Part shown: positions 37,722 to 46,943 of the stretch, one piece after another | Layout of the letters: every line of letters starts with the position of its first letter | How positions within the stretch are numbered: the stretch's first letter is position 1 | Source of the DNA: Pseudomonadota bacterium | GTDB taxonomy: Bacteria > Desulfobacterota > Binatia > UBA9968 | Length of the DNA: 64,000 bases | Assembly (NCBI GenBank): GCA_021324155.1 | Contig: JAJPJQ010000010.1 | Location: forward strand, 1-64,000 | Reading direction: 5' to 3' | Made by a program: the position numbers and the translations under genes | The notes under the pieces: generated by a model | The model's database searches: none | The model's input: only the letters and a program-made list of their open reading frames with translations | Told to the model about the DNA's origin: nothing

Positions 37722-38609
37722 TCATTTCTTTTGCGTGTCGAGCGCGGCTTTTACCCCTTTCGCCAGGTCGCCCGTTGCGCCGACGCCCCAGTAATGTAGA
37801 AAAACGATCCGCGGCGATTCGGTCTCGATGTGATTGTGGATCGCGACGACGTTAATGCCTGCACCGCGAAGCGCTTTCAGGACGCCCTGGAGCTCGCCTT
37901 CGAGCATGACAAAATCGCCATCGACGCTTGCCTGCTGGTCGCTGCCGGCGAACGCCGCCCAAGTATTGATACCCATCGCGTTCCCGACCGTCACGCCGCC
38001 CATTTTCGTCGCGCGGCCGATCGTCACCTTGTAGACGCCGTTGGCGAGCTGACCCTTCGCGCCCATGATGGACTCGATGTTCTTGGGATCGAGCGAAGTC
38101 TGGCTCGGATCGATGTCTGCTTTGGGCGTTTCCCCCTTGCCGCCGCTCGTCTCCTTGATCTTGGCAAAAACTTTTCCGACCGCCGACGCGAGCTTCTCTT
38201 CATCGCCCATGCCGCCGATGTGCATGAACATCACCTTGGGCGAGTCCCAGAAAAAATGGTTGTGCAACGCCGTCACTTGCAGGCCGTTGTCGAGCGCGAC
38301 GCTCATCACCGGATTCACCTGGTCTTCGAGCAGCGTTGTATCGCCCATGACCATGGTTTTTCCGCCCGCTTTCATGAACGCGGCGTACGAGGTGAGCCCC
38401 ATCGCCGGAGTCAATTTGACGCCGGCCGCGGTGACCTGCAGGTCGCTACGCGGCGCGCGGACCGTATAGACGCCTTCTTTCTCGTTCAACTCGCCCTTGA
38501 TTCCCGTGAGCTGTTCGATCTTCGCGGTATCGAGCTTGCCGGCTGCGTGAATCGCTTGCGGCGATAAAAGTGCGAGCAACAGAGCAGCGAGCGCGTAATT
38601 TGTTTTCAT
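37722..38609 (-). CDS. DUF1259 (LppY/LpqO-like) exported protein
   Basis: 295 residues with signal peptide (about 1-22, ALAALLLALLSPQAIHAAG). Two copies of one domain: ...VQVTALHNHFFWDSPKVMFMHI in the first half and INVVAIHNHIETESPRIVFLHYWG in the second, each preceded by a TSYAAFMK/INTWAAFAG strand. The repeated HNH-x(4)-P motif suggests metal binding, but no activity is established. Frequent near metal-resistance genes; here 63 bases after chrB in the same direction. Confidence 0.88.
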   Translation of the reverse strand: MKTNYALAALLLALLSPQAIHAAGKLDTAKIEQLTGIKGELNEKEGVYTVRAPRSDLQVTAAGVKLTPAMGLTSYAAFMKAGGKTMVMGDTTLLEDQVNPVMSVALDNGLQVTALHNHFFWDSPKVMFMHIGGMGDEEKLASAVGKVFAKIKETSGGKGETPKADIDPSQTSLDPKNIESIMGAKGQLANGVYKVTIGRATKMGGVTVGNAMGINTWAAFAGSDQQASVDGDFVMLEGELQGVLKALRGAGINVVAIHNHIETESPRIVFLHYWGVGATGDLAKGVKAALDTQKK

Positions 38610-38672
38610 AGTCCATCCTCCTTAAAAGCGACTAACACTTCCTGCGATGACGGATAGTAGCGCGCGACTCGC

Positions 38673-39647
38673 TCAGCCCCTTTTGCGTTTGAAGTATTCG
38701 TAAAGATCGTCAAAGACGGCCGCGCCGCGCGCGAGCCGCACCTCGTCGTCTTTGTGGGCCATGGCGATTCCTGCGATAAGTCGCTCGATGCCGATGGTTT
38801 CGTCCCTGCCGAACTTCGAATCCTTCAGGTCGATGTCGTGGACGATCTCGGCGATCGGCTTCAGCGCGGCATCGCCGAGCCCGACGCGCTGGAGCAGCAC
38901 CTCGAAGGAGCAGTTATCGCCCTCGTGCGTGAACTCCGCCTCGAACATGTCGAAGCGGATTTCATCCGGCAGCGGTTTGTAGCCCTTGGGTGAGACGAAC
39001 TTAAAGCGCGCGTCGGGATCGATGAAGCGGCGGATGAGCCACGCGCAGGCCATGCGATCGACATGAATGCCTCGCCGCGTGATCCAGGTCTTGCCGGCTA
39101 AATCTTCGCGCCGCCAGCTTCCGGAAGGCGCGGAGCTAGTCGATTTTCTACCGCTGACGCGCGTTTCCAGATCGCGGACGGCGCCCTCTGCAGCGTCCCG
39201 GCCCGGCGCGCCGAAAAAATCGATGGCGACGATTTCCGCGAGCTTGCGTCGCAATTTTGCGATCTCGCCTTCGAGCTCTGCGCGCAGCGCCTTATCCAAC
39301 GTTCGTCGCGTCGGGAACAAAGCGGCGACTTTCCGTGCGTCGTCGACGATCCGGCCGTAATCGGCGTCGCGCGCGGCCTGGAATTGCCTTTCAACCTGCT
39401 CGTTGGAAAGGCCGTCGACGAAATTCGCCTCACAGATCGAAGCGTCGCCCTTGCCTTCGACGATCTCGCGTAGAAGCCATTGAAAATCTTCCTGGTTCTG
39501 ATCGCTTTTCGGCAGGACGTAAACCGAGTTTTTCACCGCGACCGCACCGATGCGCTGCAGGCGTCGCCATATCTTCACGCGAAGATAATTAGGCTTAGGG
39601 GGAATCTGATGGATCAACAACAGCCAGCGTTCCGCGACGTCTTCCAT
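38673..39647 (-). CDS. chrB: Chromate resistance protein ChrB
   Basis: 324 residues from ATG 39647 (MEDVAERWLLLIHQIPPKPN) with AGGA upstream; 13 further codons in frame are not conserved. N-terminal ChrB domain (YLRVKIWRRLQRIGAVAVKNSVYVLP) and C-terminal domain (WITRRGIHVDRMACAWLIRRFIDPDA, EGDNCSFEVLL). ChrB is a chromate-sensing regulator of chrA in Proteobacteria. It is divergent from chrA (39725), the 77-bp gap being the expected control region. Confidence 0.92.
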   Translation of the reverse strand: MEDVAERWLLLIHQIPPKPNYLRVKIWRRLQRIGAVAVKNSVYVLPKSDQNQEDFQWLLREIVEGKGDASICEANFVDGLSNEQVERQFQAARDADYGRIVDDARKVAALFPTRRTLDKALRAELEGEIAKLRRKLAEIVAIDFFGAPGRDAAEGAVRDLETRVSGRKSTSSAPSGSWRREDLAGKTWITRRGIHVDRMACAWLIRRFIDPDARFKFVSPKGYKPLPDEIRFDMFEAEFTHEGDNCSFEVLLQRVGLGDAALKPIAEIVHDIDLKDSKFGRDETIGIERLIAGIAMAHKDDEVRLARGAAVFDDLYEYFKRKRG

Positions 39648-39724
39648 CGCCGTCCTTTGACTTGAAGCTACAATTGCTATATTCAAGATTCAGTTGCAAC
39701 TCAAGCCTCGAGGGAATCAAAATA

Positions 39725-40942
39725 ATGACGGCACCGAATGCGACGGCAGTCGACGCCTCGGCGACGAAGTCAGTCGGCCTCTGGCCGCTTGTCGCCTATT
39801 TTCTCAAGCTCGGAACGCTTGGCTTCGGCGGGCCGGTCGCGCTCGTCGGATTCATGCACCGCGATCTTGTCGAGCAGCGCCGCTGGATGACCGAGGACAC
39901 ATACAAGCTTTCGCTGGCGCTGGCGCAGATCATGCCTGGCCCGCTGGCGGCGCAGACCGCCATCGCCATCGGTTACTTCGAGGGCGGCGTGCTCGCCGCG
40001 ACGCTCGTCGGCCTCGCATTCGTCCTGCCGTCTTTCTTGATGGTCGTGGCGATCTCACTCGCCTACGTCACGTACGGCGGGCTATGGTGGATGCAGGCGG
40101 TCTTCTACGGCATCGGCGCGACCGTCATCGCAATCATCGCGATCGCCGCCTATAAGCTCGCGCGGAGCACGAACAAACGCGACCCGCTCCTCTGGGCGAT
40201 CTTCGCGCTGCTCACGATAATTACCGCCTGGGCTCAGACCGAGCTGGCGGAGTTCTTTATCCTCTCCGGTCTTGCAGTTCTGATTTTACACGCCTGGCCT
40301 GGGTGGAGATCCGGCGGACTAATGGTGGTTGCCGCTGTGGTTTTGGGGCTCGCTGTGGGGATAATGGAAAAGTGGCTCGGCCATGCGGCCGCCGCGGACG
40401 GATCGACGAGCATCCTGACGCAGATTCTTTTATTCTTCACCAAGGCCGGCGCTTTCGTTTTCGGCAGCGGGCTGGCGATCATTCCCTTTTTGCAGCAGGG
40501 TGTGGTTCAACAATTCGGCTGGCTCAACGAGCACCAGTTTCTCGACGCCGTCGCGGTGGCGATGATCACGCCGGGTCCTGTCGTCATCACGGTCGCATTC
40601 ATCGGCTTTCTCGTCGCCGGTCTCGCCGGGGCGGTCATGGCGGCGATCGGCATTTTTCTCCCCGTCTATTTCTTCACGATCGTGCCGGCGCCCTGGTTTA
40701 AGCGCCACCGCAACAACCCGCAACTCAAAGCCTTCGTCGACGGCGCGACGGCGGCGGCTACCGGCGCGATCACCGGCGCCGTCATCGTGCTCGGCGTGCG
40801 GGCGATAACCGATATTCCAACCGCGGCGATCGGGATCGTGAGCTTGGCGATCTTATGGCGTTACAAAATCTCCGAGCCGATCATCGTCGCGATCGCCGGG
40901 CTCGTCGGTTTAATCCTGTGGCCGCTGATGCACGCGGCATGA
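39725..40942 (+). CDS. chrA: Chromate transporter ChrA, copy 1
   Basis: 405 residues from ATG 39725, with GAGGGA nine bases upstream. Two homologous halves: FLKLGTLGFGGPVALVGFMH / LAQIMPGPLAAQTAIAIGYF and FFTKAGAFVFGSGLAIIPFL / AVAMITPGPVVITVAFIGFL, the double CHR signature of long-chain ChrA. About 11 membrane helices. Exports chromate (and perhaps sulfate) from the cytoplasm. Divergent from chrB and followed by a CDF gene. Confidence 0.93.
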   Translation: MTAPNATAVDASATKSVGLWPLVAYFLKLGTLGFGGPVALVGFMHRDLVEQRRWMTEDTYKLSLALAQIMPGPLAAQTAIAIGYFEGGVLAATLVGLAFVLPSFLMVVAISLAYVTYGGLWWMQAVFYGIGATVIAIIAIAAYKLARSTNKRDPLLWAIFALLTIITAWAQTELAEFFILSGLAVLILHAWPGWRSGGLMVVAAVVLGLAVGIMEKWLGHAAAADGSTSILTQILLFFTKAGAFVFGSGLAIIPFLQQGVVQQFGWLNEHQFLDAVAVAMITPGPVVITVAFIGFLVAGLAGAVMAAIGIFLPVYFFTIVPAPWFKRHRNNPQLKAFVDGATAAATGAITGAVIVLGVRAITDIPTAAIGIVSLAILWRYKISEPIIVAIAGLVGLILWPLMHAA

Positions 40943-40957
40943 TAGACTTGCAGCAAC

Positions 40958-41977
40958 ATGCACGAGCATGAACATGCGCATGCTCACACCGGCAATCATT
41001 CACACGCGGGTCGGCACGCGCATACGCATGGCGCGATCGATCCATCCATCCTGACGACAGATCGCGGCATTTGGGCCGTCAAATGGTCCTTCGTCGGCCT
41101 TTTCATCACGGCCGTTTTTCAAGTCTTCGTCGTTCTGATTTCCGGAAGCGTCGCGCTTCTGGCCGATACGATCCACAATTTCGGCGACGCCGCGACCGCG
41201 ATTCCGCTGTGGATCGCCTTCGCAATCGGGCGCCGAAGACCCAGTGACCGTTTCAGCTACGGTCTCGGCCGCGTCGAAGATCTGGCGGGCGTGGTGATCG
41301 TGGCGATGATTTTAGCCAGCGCGGTCGTCGCCTGCTACCAATCGATCGAACGCCTTTTTCATCCTCAAGAAGTGAAGTTTTTATGGGCGGTCGTTACGGC
41401 AAGTCTCGTCGGATTCGCCGGCAACGAAGCCGTCGCCGTTTTTCGCATCAAGGTCGGCGAAGAGATCGGCAGCGCCGCGCTCGTCGCCGACGGTCACCAC
41501 GCGCGCGCCGACGGCTTGGCCAGCCTGGCCGTCCTGGTCGGCGCTTTCGGGGTCTGGCTGGGATATCCGCTGGCCGATCCCGCCGTCGGCCTGCTCATCA
41601 CGATCGTGATTCTCAGGATCGTTTGGCAATCCGGCAAGTCGGTTTTCAGCCGGCTGCTCGACGGCGTCGACCCCGAGGTTATCGGCGAGATCAAGCATGC
41701 GGCCGGCCATGTCGAAGGCGTGGGCAGCGTGAGCGAGGTCCGCGTTCGGTGGCTCGGCCACCGCATGCATGCGGAATTGAACATCGCGGTCGATCAAACG
41801 CTGACGGTCGAGAAGGGCCACGATATCGCGAAAAACGTGCGCCATGAGCTGCTGCACCGTCTGAAATATCTCTCGAACGCGACCATCCATGTCGATCCTG
41901 CGAACGCATCGGGCGAACACCATCATCGTATCGGCGAGCACGCGCACGGCGACTTGCCGCGCCACTCGCATTCTTAA
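40958..41977 (+). CDS. Cation diffusion facilitator (CDF) transporter
   Basis: 339 residues. Very His-rich N-terminus (MHEHEHAHAHTGNHSHAG) and C-terminus (EHAHGDLPRHSHS). Six membrane helices; metal site in LLADTIHNFGDAATAI (helix 2) and ALVADGHHARADGLASLAVL (helix 5), i.e. H-x3-D twice, the zinc-type signature. Cytoplasmic ferredoxin-like domain with EVIGEIKHAAGHVEGVGSV. Exports Zn, Co, Cd or similar ions by proton antiport. 15 bases after chrA. Confidence 0.92.
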   Translation: MHEHEHAHAHTGNHSHAGRHAHTHGAIDPSILTTDRGIWAVKWSFVGLFITAVFQVFVVLISGSVALLADTIHNFGDAATAIPLWIAFAIGRRRPSDRFSYGLGRVEDLAGVVIVAMILASAVVACYQSIERLFHPQEVKFLWAVVTASLVGFAGNEAVAVFRIKVGEEIGSAALVADGHHARADGLASLAVLVGAFGVWLGYPLADPAVGLLITIVILRIVWQSGKSVFSRLLDGVDPEVIGEIKHAAGHVEGVGSVSEVRVRWLGHRMHAELNIAVDQTLTVEKGHDIAKNVRHELLHRLKYLSNATIHVDPANASGEHHHRIGEHAHGDLPRHSHS

Positions 41978-42052
41978 TCGCATTTTCACTGCGCGCGCGT
42001 TTACGAACTGCGTGCCATCGTTTATGATCTGCGGGCATTGCAGGAGGATCGC

Positions 42053-42559
42053 ATGAAGCATACTGTGGCGCTTTGGATGATCGTCGTCGTTTTACTCGCT
42101 TTAACCGGTTTTTTATTCATCAACCTTCATAAACTCGAAGCGGAAAACACGACGCTCAAAGAAGCCGCGCCCGGATTAGGCGATTACATGACGACAATCC
42201 AACTCCACGCCGGTAAGCTCTGGTTCGCCGCCGACGCGGCGAACTGGGAGCTGGCGGCGTACGAGGTCGGCGAGCTCAAAGAAACGATGGAGTCGGCGCA
42301 AAAACTCGACGAGGAAAAGAACGGCGTAAAAATCTCCCCTGTGCTCGATGCCGTGCTGAAAACTCAGATCGCCGCGCTCCAGGAAGCGGTGAAATCCGGC
42401 AGCGCGCCGAAGTTCCAGCAGACCTACGACGAGACGCTCGCCGCCTGCAATTCCTGCCACGCCGAGGCGGGCTACAAATTCATACACATTGTCCGGCCAG
42501 CGGCGCCGCCGGTCACGAACCAGCGCTGGGAGCGCGACGACAAGGCAAAACAACCGTGA
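42053..42559 (+). CDS. Membrane-anchored c-type cytochrome, monoheme
   Basis: 168 residues from ATG 42053, five bases after AGGAGG. One N-terminal helix (about 5-22) with no cleavage site, then a helical periplasmic domain with one heme motif CNSCH near residue 137. Spacing of helices (QLHAGKLWFAADAANWELAAYEVGEL) recalls cytochrome c-556/c'-like four-helix bundles. Placed inside a chromate/metal transporter operon and overlapping the second chrA start by four bases. An electron-transfer role in metal stress is inference. Confidence 0.82.
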   Translation: MKHTVALWMIVVVLLALTGFLFINLHKLEAENTTLKEAAPGLGDYMTTIQLHAGKLWFAADAANWELAAYEVGELKETMESAQKLDEEKNGVKISPVLDAVLKTQIAALQEAVKSGSAPKFQQTYDETLAACNSCHAEAGYKFIHIVRPAAPPVTNQRWERDDKAKQP

Positions 42560-43728
42560 ACAGCGTGACGCGGGCTGAGACGGAGCCGGGGCGTCTCCGC
42601 GAGCTTGCGGCGCTGTTTGTAAAGCTCGGGACGATCGCCTTCGGCGGGCCCGCCGCGCATATCGCGATGATGGAGGAAGAGGTCGTGCGGCGGCGGCGCT
42701 GGCTCGACCACCAACGCTTCGTCGATCTGCTCGGCGCGACCAATTTAATCCCAGGGCCGAATTCCACCGAGATGGCGATTCACATCGGCCTGCTCCGCGC
42801 CGGCTGGAAGGGTCTCGTCGTCGCGGGAACGTGCTTCATCGCGCCCGCGATGCTGATCGTGTGGGCGCTCGCCGCGCTTTATGTGAAATACGGCGCCCTG
42901 CCGCAGGCGGCGTGGCTGCTCTACGGCGTGAAGCCTGTCATCATCGCGATCGTCGCGCAGGCGCTCTGGGGGCTAGGCAAGGCCGCGATCAAAAGCGCAA
43001 CGACGGCGCTTGCGGGCGCGGCGGTGATCGCGCTGTTTTTTTTCGGCACGAACGAGATCCTGTTGCTCTTCGCCGCCGGCTTCGCGGTGATGATCGTCGA
43101 AAATCTTCGCCGCGGTTGGCGCCCGCCGCAAAATGCCTTTTGGGCGGTCGCGTCGGGCGCGCCGCTCCTAACGGCTTTCCAGACGGCGGCGCCGGCGCCG
43201 CCGGTCACGCTCACAGCGCTCACGCTGTTTTTCCTGAAGATCGGCTCGGTGCTTTTCGGCAGCGGCTACGTGCTGCTGGCTTTCTTGCGCGCCGACCTTG
43301 TCGAGCGCTGGCGCTGGCTCACCGACCGGCAGCTGCTCGACGCGATCGCGATCGGCCAGTTCACGCCGGGGCCGGTGTTCACGACCGCGACATTCATCGG
43401 CTACCTAATCGCGGGCTCGCCCGGCGCGCTGCTCGCGACCTTGGGAATTTTTCTGCCCGCGTTCGTTTTCGTCGCGCTCAGCAGCCCGCTGATCCCGCGA
43501 ATTCGCCGCTCGCCGTCGGCGGCAGGCTTCCTCGACGGCGTCAACGCGGCGTCGCTCGGCCTGATGGCGGTGGTCACATGGCAGCTCGGCAGGGCGGCGA
43601 TCGTCGACGGGCTCACTGCACTATTAGCCGTGCTCGCGGCGGCGCTCGTCTTCAGCGCCAAAATCAACTCCGCCTGGCTCGTGCTCGCCGGCGGAATCGC
43701 GGGGGTCGGGTATCAGCTATTCTTCTGA
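42556..43728 (+). CDS. chrA: Chromate transporter ChrA, copy 2
   Basis: 390 residues from a GTG at 42556 that overlaps the cytochrome stop (GTGA). Double CHR signature: FVKLGTIAFGGPAAHIAMME / GATNLIPGPNSTEMAIHIGL and FFLKIGSVLFGSGYVLLAFL / IGQFTPGPVFTTATFIGYL. It is clearly diverged from copy 1, so this is an old paralogue or separate acquisition, not a recent duplication. Its 3' end overlaps the convergent CorC-like gene by 12 bases. Confidence 0.92.
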   Translation: MNSVTRAETEPGRLRELAALFVKLGTIAFGGPAAHIAMMEEEVVRRRRWLDHQRFVDLLGATNLIPGPNSTEMAIHIGLLRAGWKGLVVAGTCFIAPAMLIVWALAALYVKYGALPQAAWLLYGVKPVIIAIVAQALWGLGKAAIKSATTALAGAAVIALFFFGTNEILLLFAAGFAVMIVENLRRGWRPPQNAFWAVASGAPLLTAFQTAAPAPPVTLTALTLFFLKIGSVLFGSGYVLLAFLRADLVERWRWLTDRQLLDAIAIGQFTPGPVFTTATFIGYLIAGSPGALLATLGIFLPAFVFVALSSPLIPRIRRSPSAAGFLDGVNAASLGLMAVVTWQLGRAAIVDGLTALLAVLAAALVFSAKINSAWLVLAGGIAGVGYQLFF

Positions 43729-44646
43729 CGGCTCCGGCGTGCCCGGCGTCTCCGTTATCACCACCAGAACCTTATCGATGCGCTTCCCGTCCATGTCGAC
43801 GATCTCGAAGCGCAGACCGTCCCACTCGAAGCGCTCGGCAACCGCCGGGACGCGCCCCATCTGGGTATAGAGAAAGCCGCCGAGCGTCTGATACGCGTCG
43901 CGCCGCTCGCCGGGAAGATTTTCGAGCTTGAAGAGCTCCTTGAACTCATCGACCGGTAGCATACCGTCAAGCAGCCACGAGCCGTCGTGGCGCTTGACGG
44001 CCTTGGGATCGGCGGCGCGCTCGGCGAACGGGATCTCGCCCGCGATGGCCTCTAAGATATCGTGGTGCGTGAGCATGCCTTCGATGCCGCCATATTCGTC
44101 GACGACGAGCGCGATGTGCTTGCCGGATTCCTTGAATAACTCGAGCACCTGGAGCGCCGAGACGCTGCGCGGCACGAACAAAGGCTGTCGCAGCGACGCC
44201 GATATATCCGGACGCCGGCCGCGGAGCACCTGCGCCAGCAGTTCTTTCGATTCGACGATGCCGACGGTCTCGTCGAGGGTGCCGCGCGCGACGGGAAAGC
44301 GCGAGTGGCCGCTCGACGCGATTTTCCGCGCGACCTTCTCCGGCGGATCACCGAGGTCGAGCCAGACGATACGCGTGCGCGGCGTCATCAGCGAGCGCGC
44401 GCTCCGCTTGCCGAGAAAAAAGACCGCTTCGACCATATCCTGCTCGGAGGGCGCAAAGACGCCGGCCTCGATGCCGCGCTTGAGGAGGCTTTTCAGCTCT
44501 TGCGCCGTACTGGGTGGGCCGTAGAGCGGCGGCAGGCTGAACCACCCGCGCACCCGGTCGAGCATGCGGCGCCACAGGGCGACGACAAGGGAAAAAACCG
44601 CGGTGAAGGACGGCGATGCGGCGGATTTATTGCCTTCAGCAGACAT
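43717..44646 (-). CDS. CorC/HlyC-family CBS-domain protein without membrane domain
   Basis: 309 residues. A CBS pair (RSARSLMTPRTRIVWLDLGD; LFVPRSVSALQVLELFKESG, HIALVVDEYGGIEGMLTHHD) followed by a CorC_HlyC domain (WLLDGMLPVDEFKELF, DAYQTLGGFLYTQMG). The DUF21/CNNM membrane domain of full CorB-like transporters is missing, as in E. coli CorC/YbeX. Implicated in Mg/Co efflux and, for YbeX, ribosome maturation. 8 bases after the SDR gene. Confidence 0.87.
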   Translation of the reverse strand: MSAEGNKSAASPSFTAVFSLVVALWRRMLDRVRGWFSLPPLYGPPSTAQELKSLLKRGIEAGVFAPSEQDMVEAVFFLGKRSARSLMTPRTRIVWLDLGDPPEKVARKIASSGHSRFPVARGTLDETVGIVESKELLAQVLRGRRPDISASLRQPLFVPRSVSALQVLELFKESGKHIALVVDEYGGIEGMLTHHDILEAIAGEIPFAERAADPKAVKRHDGSWLLDGMLPVDEFKELFKLENLPGERRDAYQTLGGFLYTQMGRVPAVAERFEWDGLRFEIVDMDGKRIDKVLVVITETPGTPEPSEE

Positions 44647-44654
44647 GCCGCCGG

Positions 44655-45401
44655 TCAGCTGCGCGTGGCGCTCCCCATCGAGTTCATCCGTCCGCCGTCC
44701 ACCGGCAGGATCGTATTCGTGATGTAGGCGGCTTTCTCCGAGGCGAGAAAGACGGCGGCTTCGGCGACTTCTTCGGGCCGGCCGATGCGCTTGAGCGGGA
44801 TGGTATCGTATTCCGTCTTACGATTGCCCATGTCTTTGCGACCGAGCGGCGTGCCTATAATACCGGCGATGATGCCGTTGACGCGGATGTTGTGCGCCGC
44901 GAGATCGACCGCGGCCTGGCGCGTGAGCGCATTGATCGCGCCTTTGGAGATCGAATAGACCGCCGTGCCGGGGCTGCCGCGCTCGCCGGACGCGGCGGAG
45001 ATGTTGAGGATGACGCCGCCGCCAGCCGCTTGCATCATGCGGGCGGCGCGCTGAATGCACAGGAAATAGGCCGTCAGATTGATCGCCATGATCTGTTGCC
45101 ATTCGTCCAGCGAGACTTCGAGGATGCCGTTCTTGGTCGAATGCGCGACCGTGTTGATGAGCACGTCGAGCCGGCGGTGCTTCGCTTCGATATGCTGGAA
45201 AAGCTTGTCGATCTCTTCCGAGCGCGACAGATCGGCAGCGAAGGAGTCGCCTCCGATCTCGGCCGCGACTTTGCGGGCCTCGTCGCCGTGGCGCGAGTGC
45301 ACGATGGGCATGGCCCCCTCGCGGGCGAAGGCGCGGGCGATCTCGAGGCCGATATTGTTGGTCGAGCCGGTAACCAGGGCGATTTTTCCCTTCAGTAGCA
45401 T
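44655..45401 (-). CDS. SDR-family NAD(P)-dependent oxidoreductase
   Basis: 248 residues. Cofactor motif TGSTNNIG at 11-18 and active-site AVYSISKGA (Tyr, Lys). The usual NNAG is replaced by NTVAHS. EGAMPIVHSRHGDEARKVA shows Arg/His after strand 2, compatible with NADP. FabG-like length and fold, but genome-wide FabG function is unlikely from context. Substrate unknown. Confidence 0.88.
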   Translation of the reverse strand: MLLKGKIALVTGSTNNIGLEIARAFAREGAMPIVHSRHGDEARKVAAEIGGDSFAADLSRSEEIDKLFQHIEAKHRRLDVLINTVAHSTKNGILEVSLDEWQQIMAINLTAYFLCIQRAARMMQAAGGGVILNISAASGERGSPGTAVYSISKGAINALTRQAAVDLAAHNIRVNGIIAGIIGTPLGRKDMGNRKTEYDTIPLKRIGRPEEVAEAAVFLASEKAAYITNTILPVDGGRMNSMGSATRS

Positions 45402-45535
45402 GGACGAGTCTCCTTCGAGCCCGCAGCGGGATAAAAGCTAGCGCAGCGGCGCGGGCGGGTCAACGATGCGCCCGGTCTTGTGATTCCCGAGACGCCTTGT
45501 AGACTAGCATAGAAAGCTTCGGGTGAGGGGGGCGA

Positions 45536-45799
45536 ATGAAGAGGATAAAGATAACGCCTTTATTTTTCAGTCTTATTTTACTTACCGCCTGCTCCAGCGG
45601 CAGGGTCATGCTGGCGAACCCGCGCACAGGCGCAACGCTCGAATGTGGCGCCTCCGGCTGGGGGCTGTTCGCGCCTGCCGCAAGCGGCATGGTCGACGAC
45701 TGCGTCCGGCGCTACGAGCCTGACGGCTACGTGCCCGTCGATCGGCTTACACCGCAAGAGCGCGCCGATCTCGAGCGCCGCGGTGTGGTCTTGCGCTAA
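45536..45799 (+). CDS. Small lipoprotein of unknown function
   Basis: 87 residues. Lipobox LTAC with Cys19 after a hydrophobic helix; mature part about 69 residues with a conserved-looking GATLECGASGWGLFAPAAS and a C-terminal DRLTPQERADLERRG, the latter common at the end of small Gram-negative lipoproteins. Two Cys in the mature chain could form a disulfide. GAGGGGGG precedes ATG 45536. Not recognised further. Confidence 0.7.
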   Translation: MKRIKITPLFFSLILLTACSSGRVMLANPRTGATLECGASGWGLFAPAASGMVDDCVRRYEPDGYVPVDRLTPQERADLERRGVVLR

Positions 45800-45843
45800 A
45801 GAAATTGAGTTTAATTTGAAATTAGAACCTGATGAAACTCAGC

Positions 45844-46854
45844 TTACCCGCCGAGCGTGATCATCTCGATCTTTTTGTGCGTCTTGGGGTCATAATTCGA
45901 AGAGCGCATCGCTTCGAGCCGCTCGGCCGAATAGCGGTCGGTGCGCGACCGCCAGATGCCGGCGATGAAATCGAACAGCTCGTCGTCGCTCGCGCCGCTT
46001 CGGATGCGCGTTTTCAGGTCGTGGCCCGCCGAAGAAAATAGGCAAGTCACTAATTTTCCGTCCGCGGTGAGGCGCGCGCGGTTGCAGGTCGAGCAGAACG
46101 GCTCGGTCACCGAGGCGACCACGCCAACGCGGCCGCCGCCGTCGGCGAACTCGTAATCGACCGCCGGAGCGCTTCCCTGGCTGCGCCCGACTTCCTTCAG
46201 CGGAAACCGGCGGTGGATGATTTCGACGATCTCTTTTTTCGGCACCAGCTTTGTCGAGGTCCAGCCGTTTGCGTTGCCGACGTCCATGTACTCGATGAAG
46301 CGCATCGTAAAGCCGTGCTCGCGCGCGAAGGCGACGAGGTCAAGGATGTCGCCGTCGTTGACGCCGCGCTCGATTACGGCGTTGATCTTGATGGGATCGA
46401 GGCCGGCGTTCTTCGCCGCGAAGAGCCCCTCGAGCACTTTGCCGAGGTCGCCCCGTTTTGTCATGCGGCGGAACTTCTCCGCATCCAGCGTATCGATGCT
46501 CACGTTGATGCGCTTAAGCCCGCCGGCTTTGAGCGCGGCAGCTTTCTCCGCCAGGAGCGAGCCGTTGGTCGTAAGACAGAGCTCCTTCAAACCCTCGATC
46601 GGCGCCAGCTCGGCAACCAGCCGCTCGACGTTCGTGCGCACCAGCGGCTCGCCGCCGGTCAGGCGCAGCTTCTCGACACCCGCGCGGACGAATATCCGGG
46701 CGACGCGCGCGATCTCCTCGAACGAGAGGATCTCGCGTTTGTCGATCCAGTCGTACTCGTCAAGCGGCATGCAGTAAGTGCAGCGGAAGTTGCAGCGGTC
46801 AGTGACGGAGATGCGCAGGTCGCGCAGCGGGCGCTTATAAGTATCGGTCAGCAT
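45844..46854 (-). CDS. moaA: GTP 3',8-cyclase MoaA
   Basis: 336 residues from ATG 46854. Radical-SAM cluster C21-x3-C25-x2-C28 (CNFRCTYCMP), LTGGEPLVR, and the second MoaA-specific cluster CSTCNRARLTADGKLVTCLF; C-terminus ends in the functional Gly-Gly. First step of molybdenum cofactor synthesis, GTP to 3',8-cH2GTP. Other moa genes are not adjacent (a MoaD-like gene is at 9615, a MoCF protein at 34263). Confidence 0.95.
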   Translation of the reverse strand: MLTDTYKRPLRDLRISVTDRCNFRCTYCMPLDEYDWIDKREILSFEEIARVARIFVRAGVEKLRLTGGEPLVRTNVERLVAELAPIEGLKELCLTTNGSLLAEKAAALKAGGLKRINVSIDTLDAEKFRRMTKRGDLGKVLEGLFAAKNAGLDPIKINAVIERGVNDGDILDLVAFAREHGFTMRFIEYMDVGNANGWTSTKLVPKKEIVEIIHRRFPLKEVGRSQGSAPAVDYEFADGGGRVGVVASVTEPFCSTCNRARLTADGKLVTCLFSSAGHDLKTRIRSGASDDELFDFIAGIWRSRTDRYSAERLEAMRSSNYDPKTHKKIEMITLGG

Positions 46855-46943
46855 CACCTTTTAGTATGCATGAAAGAATACGGCCCCCGCAAGGGCGCCG
46901 TCTTTGCCCGTCGATAGCCATCTGCTATGGTATTTAGCGTTTT

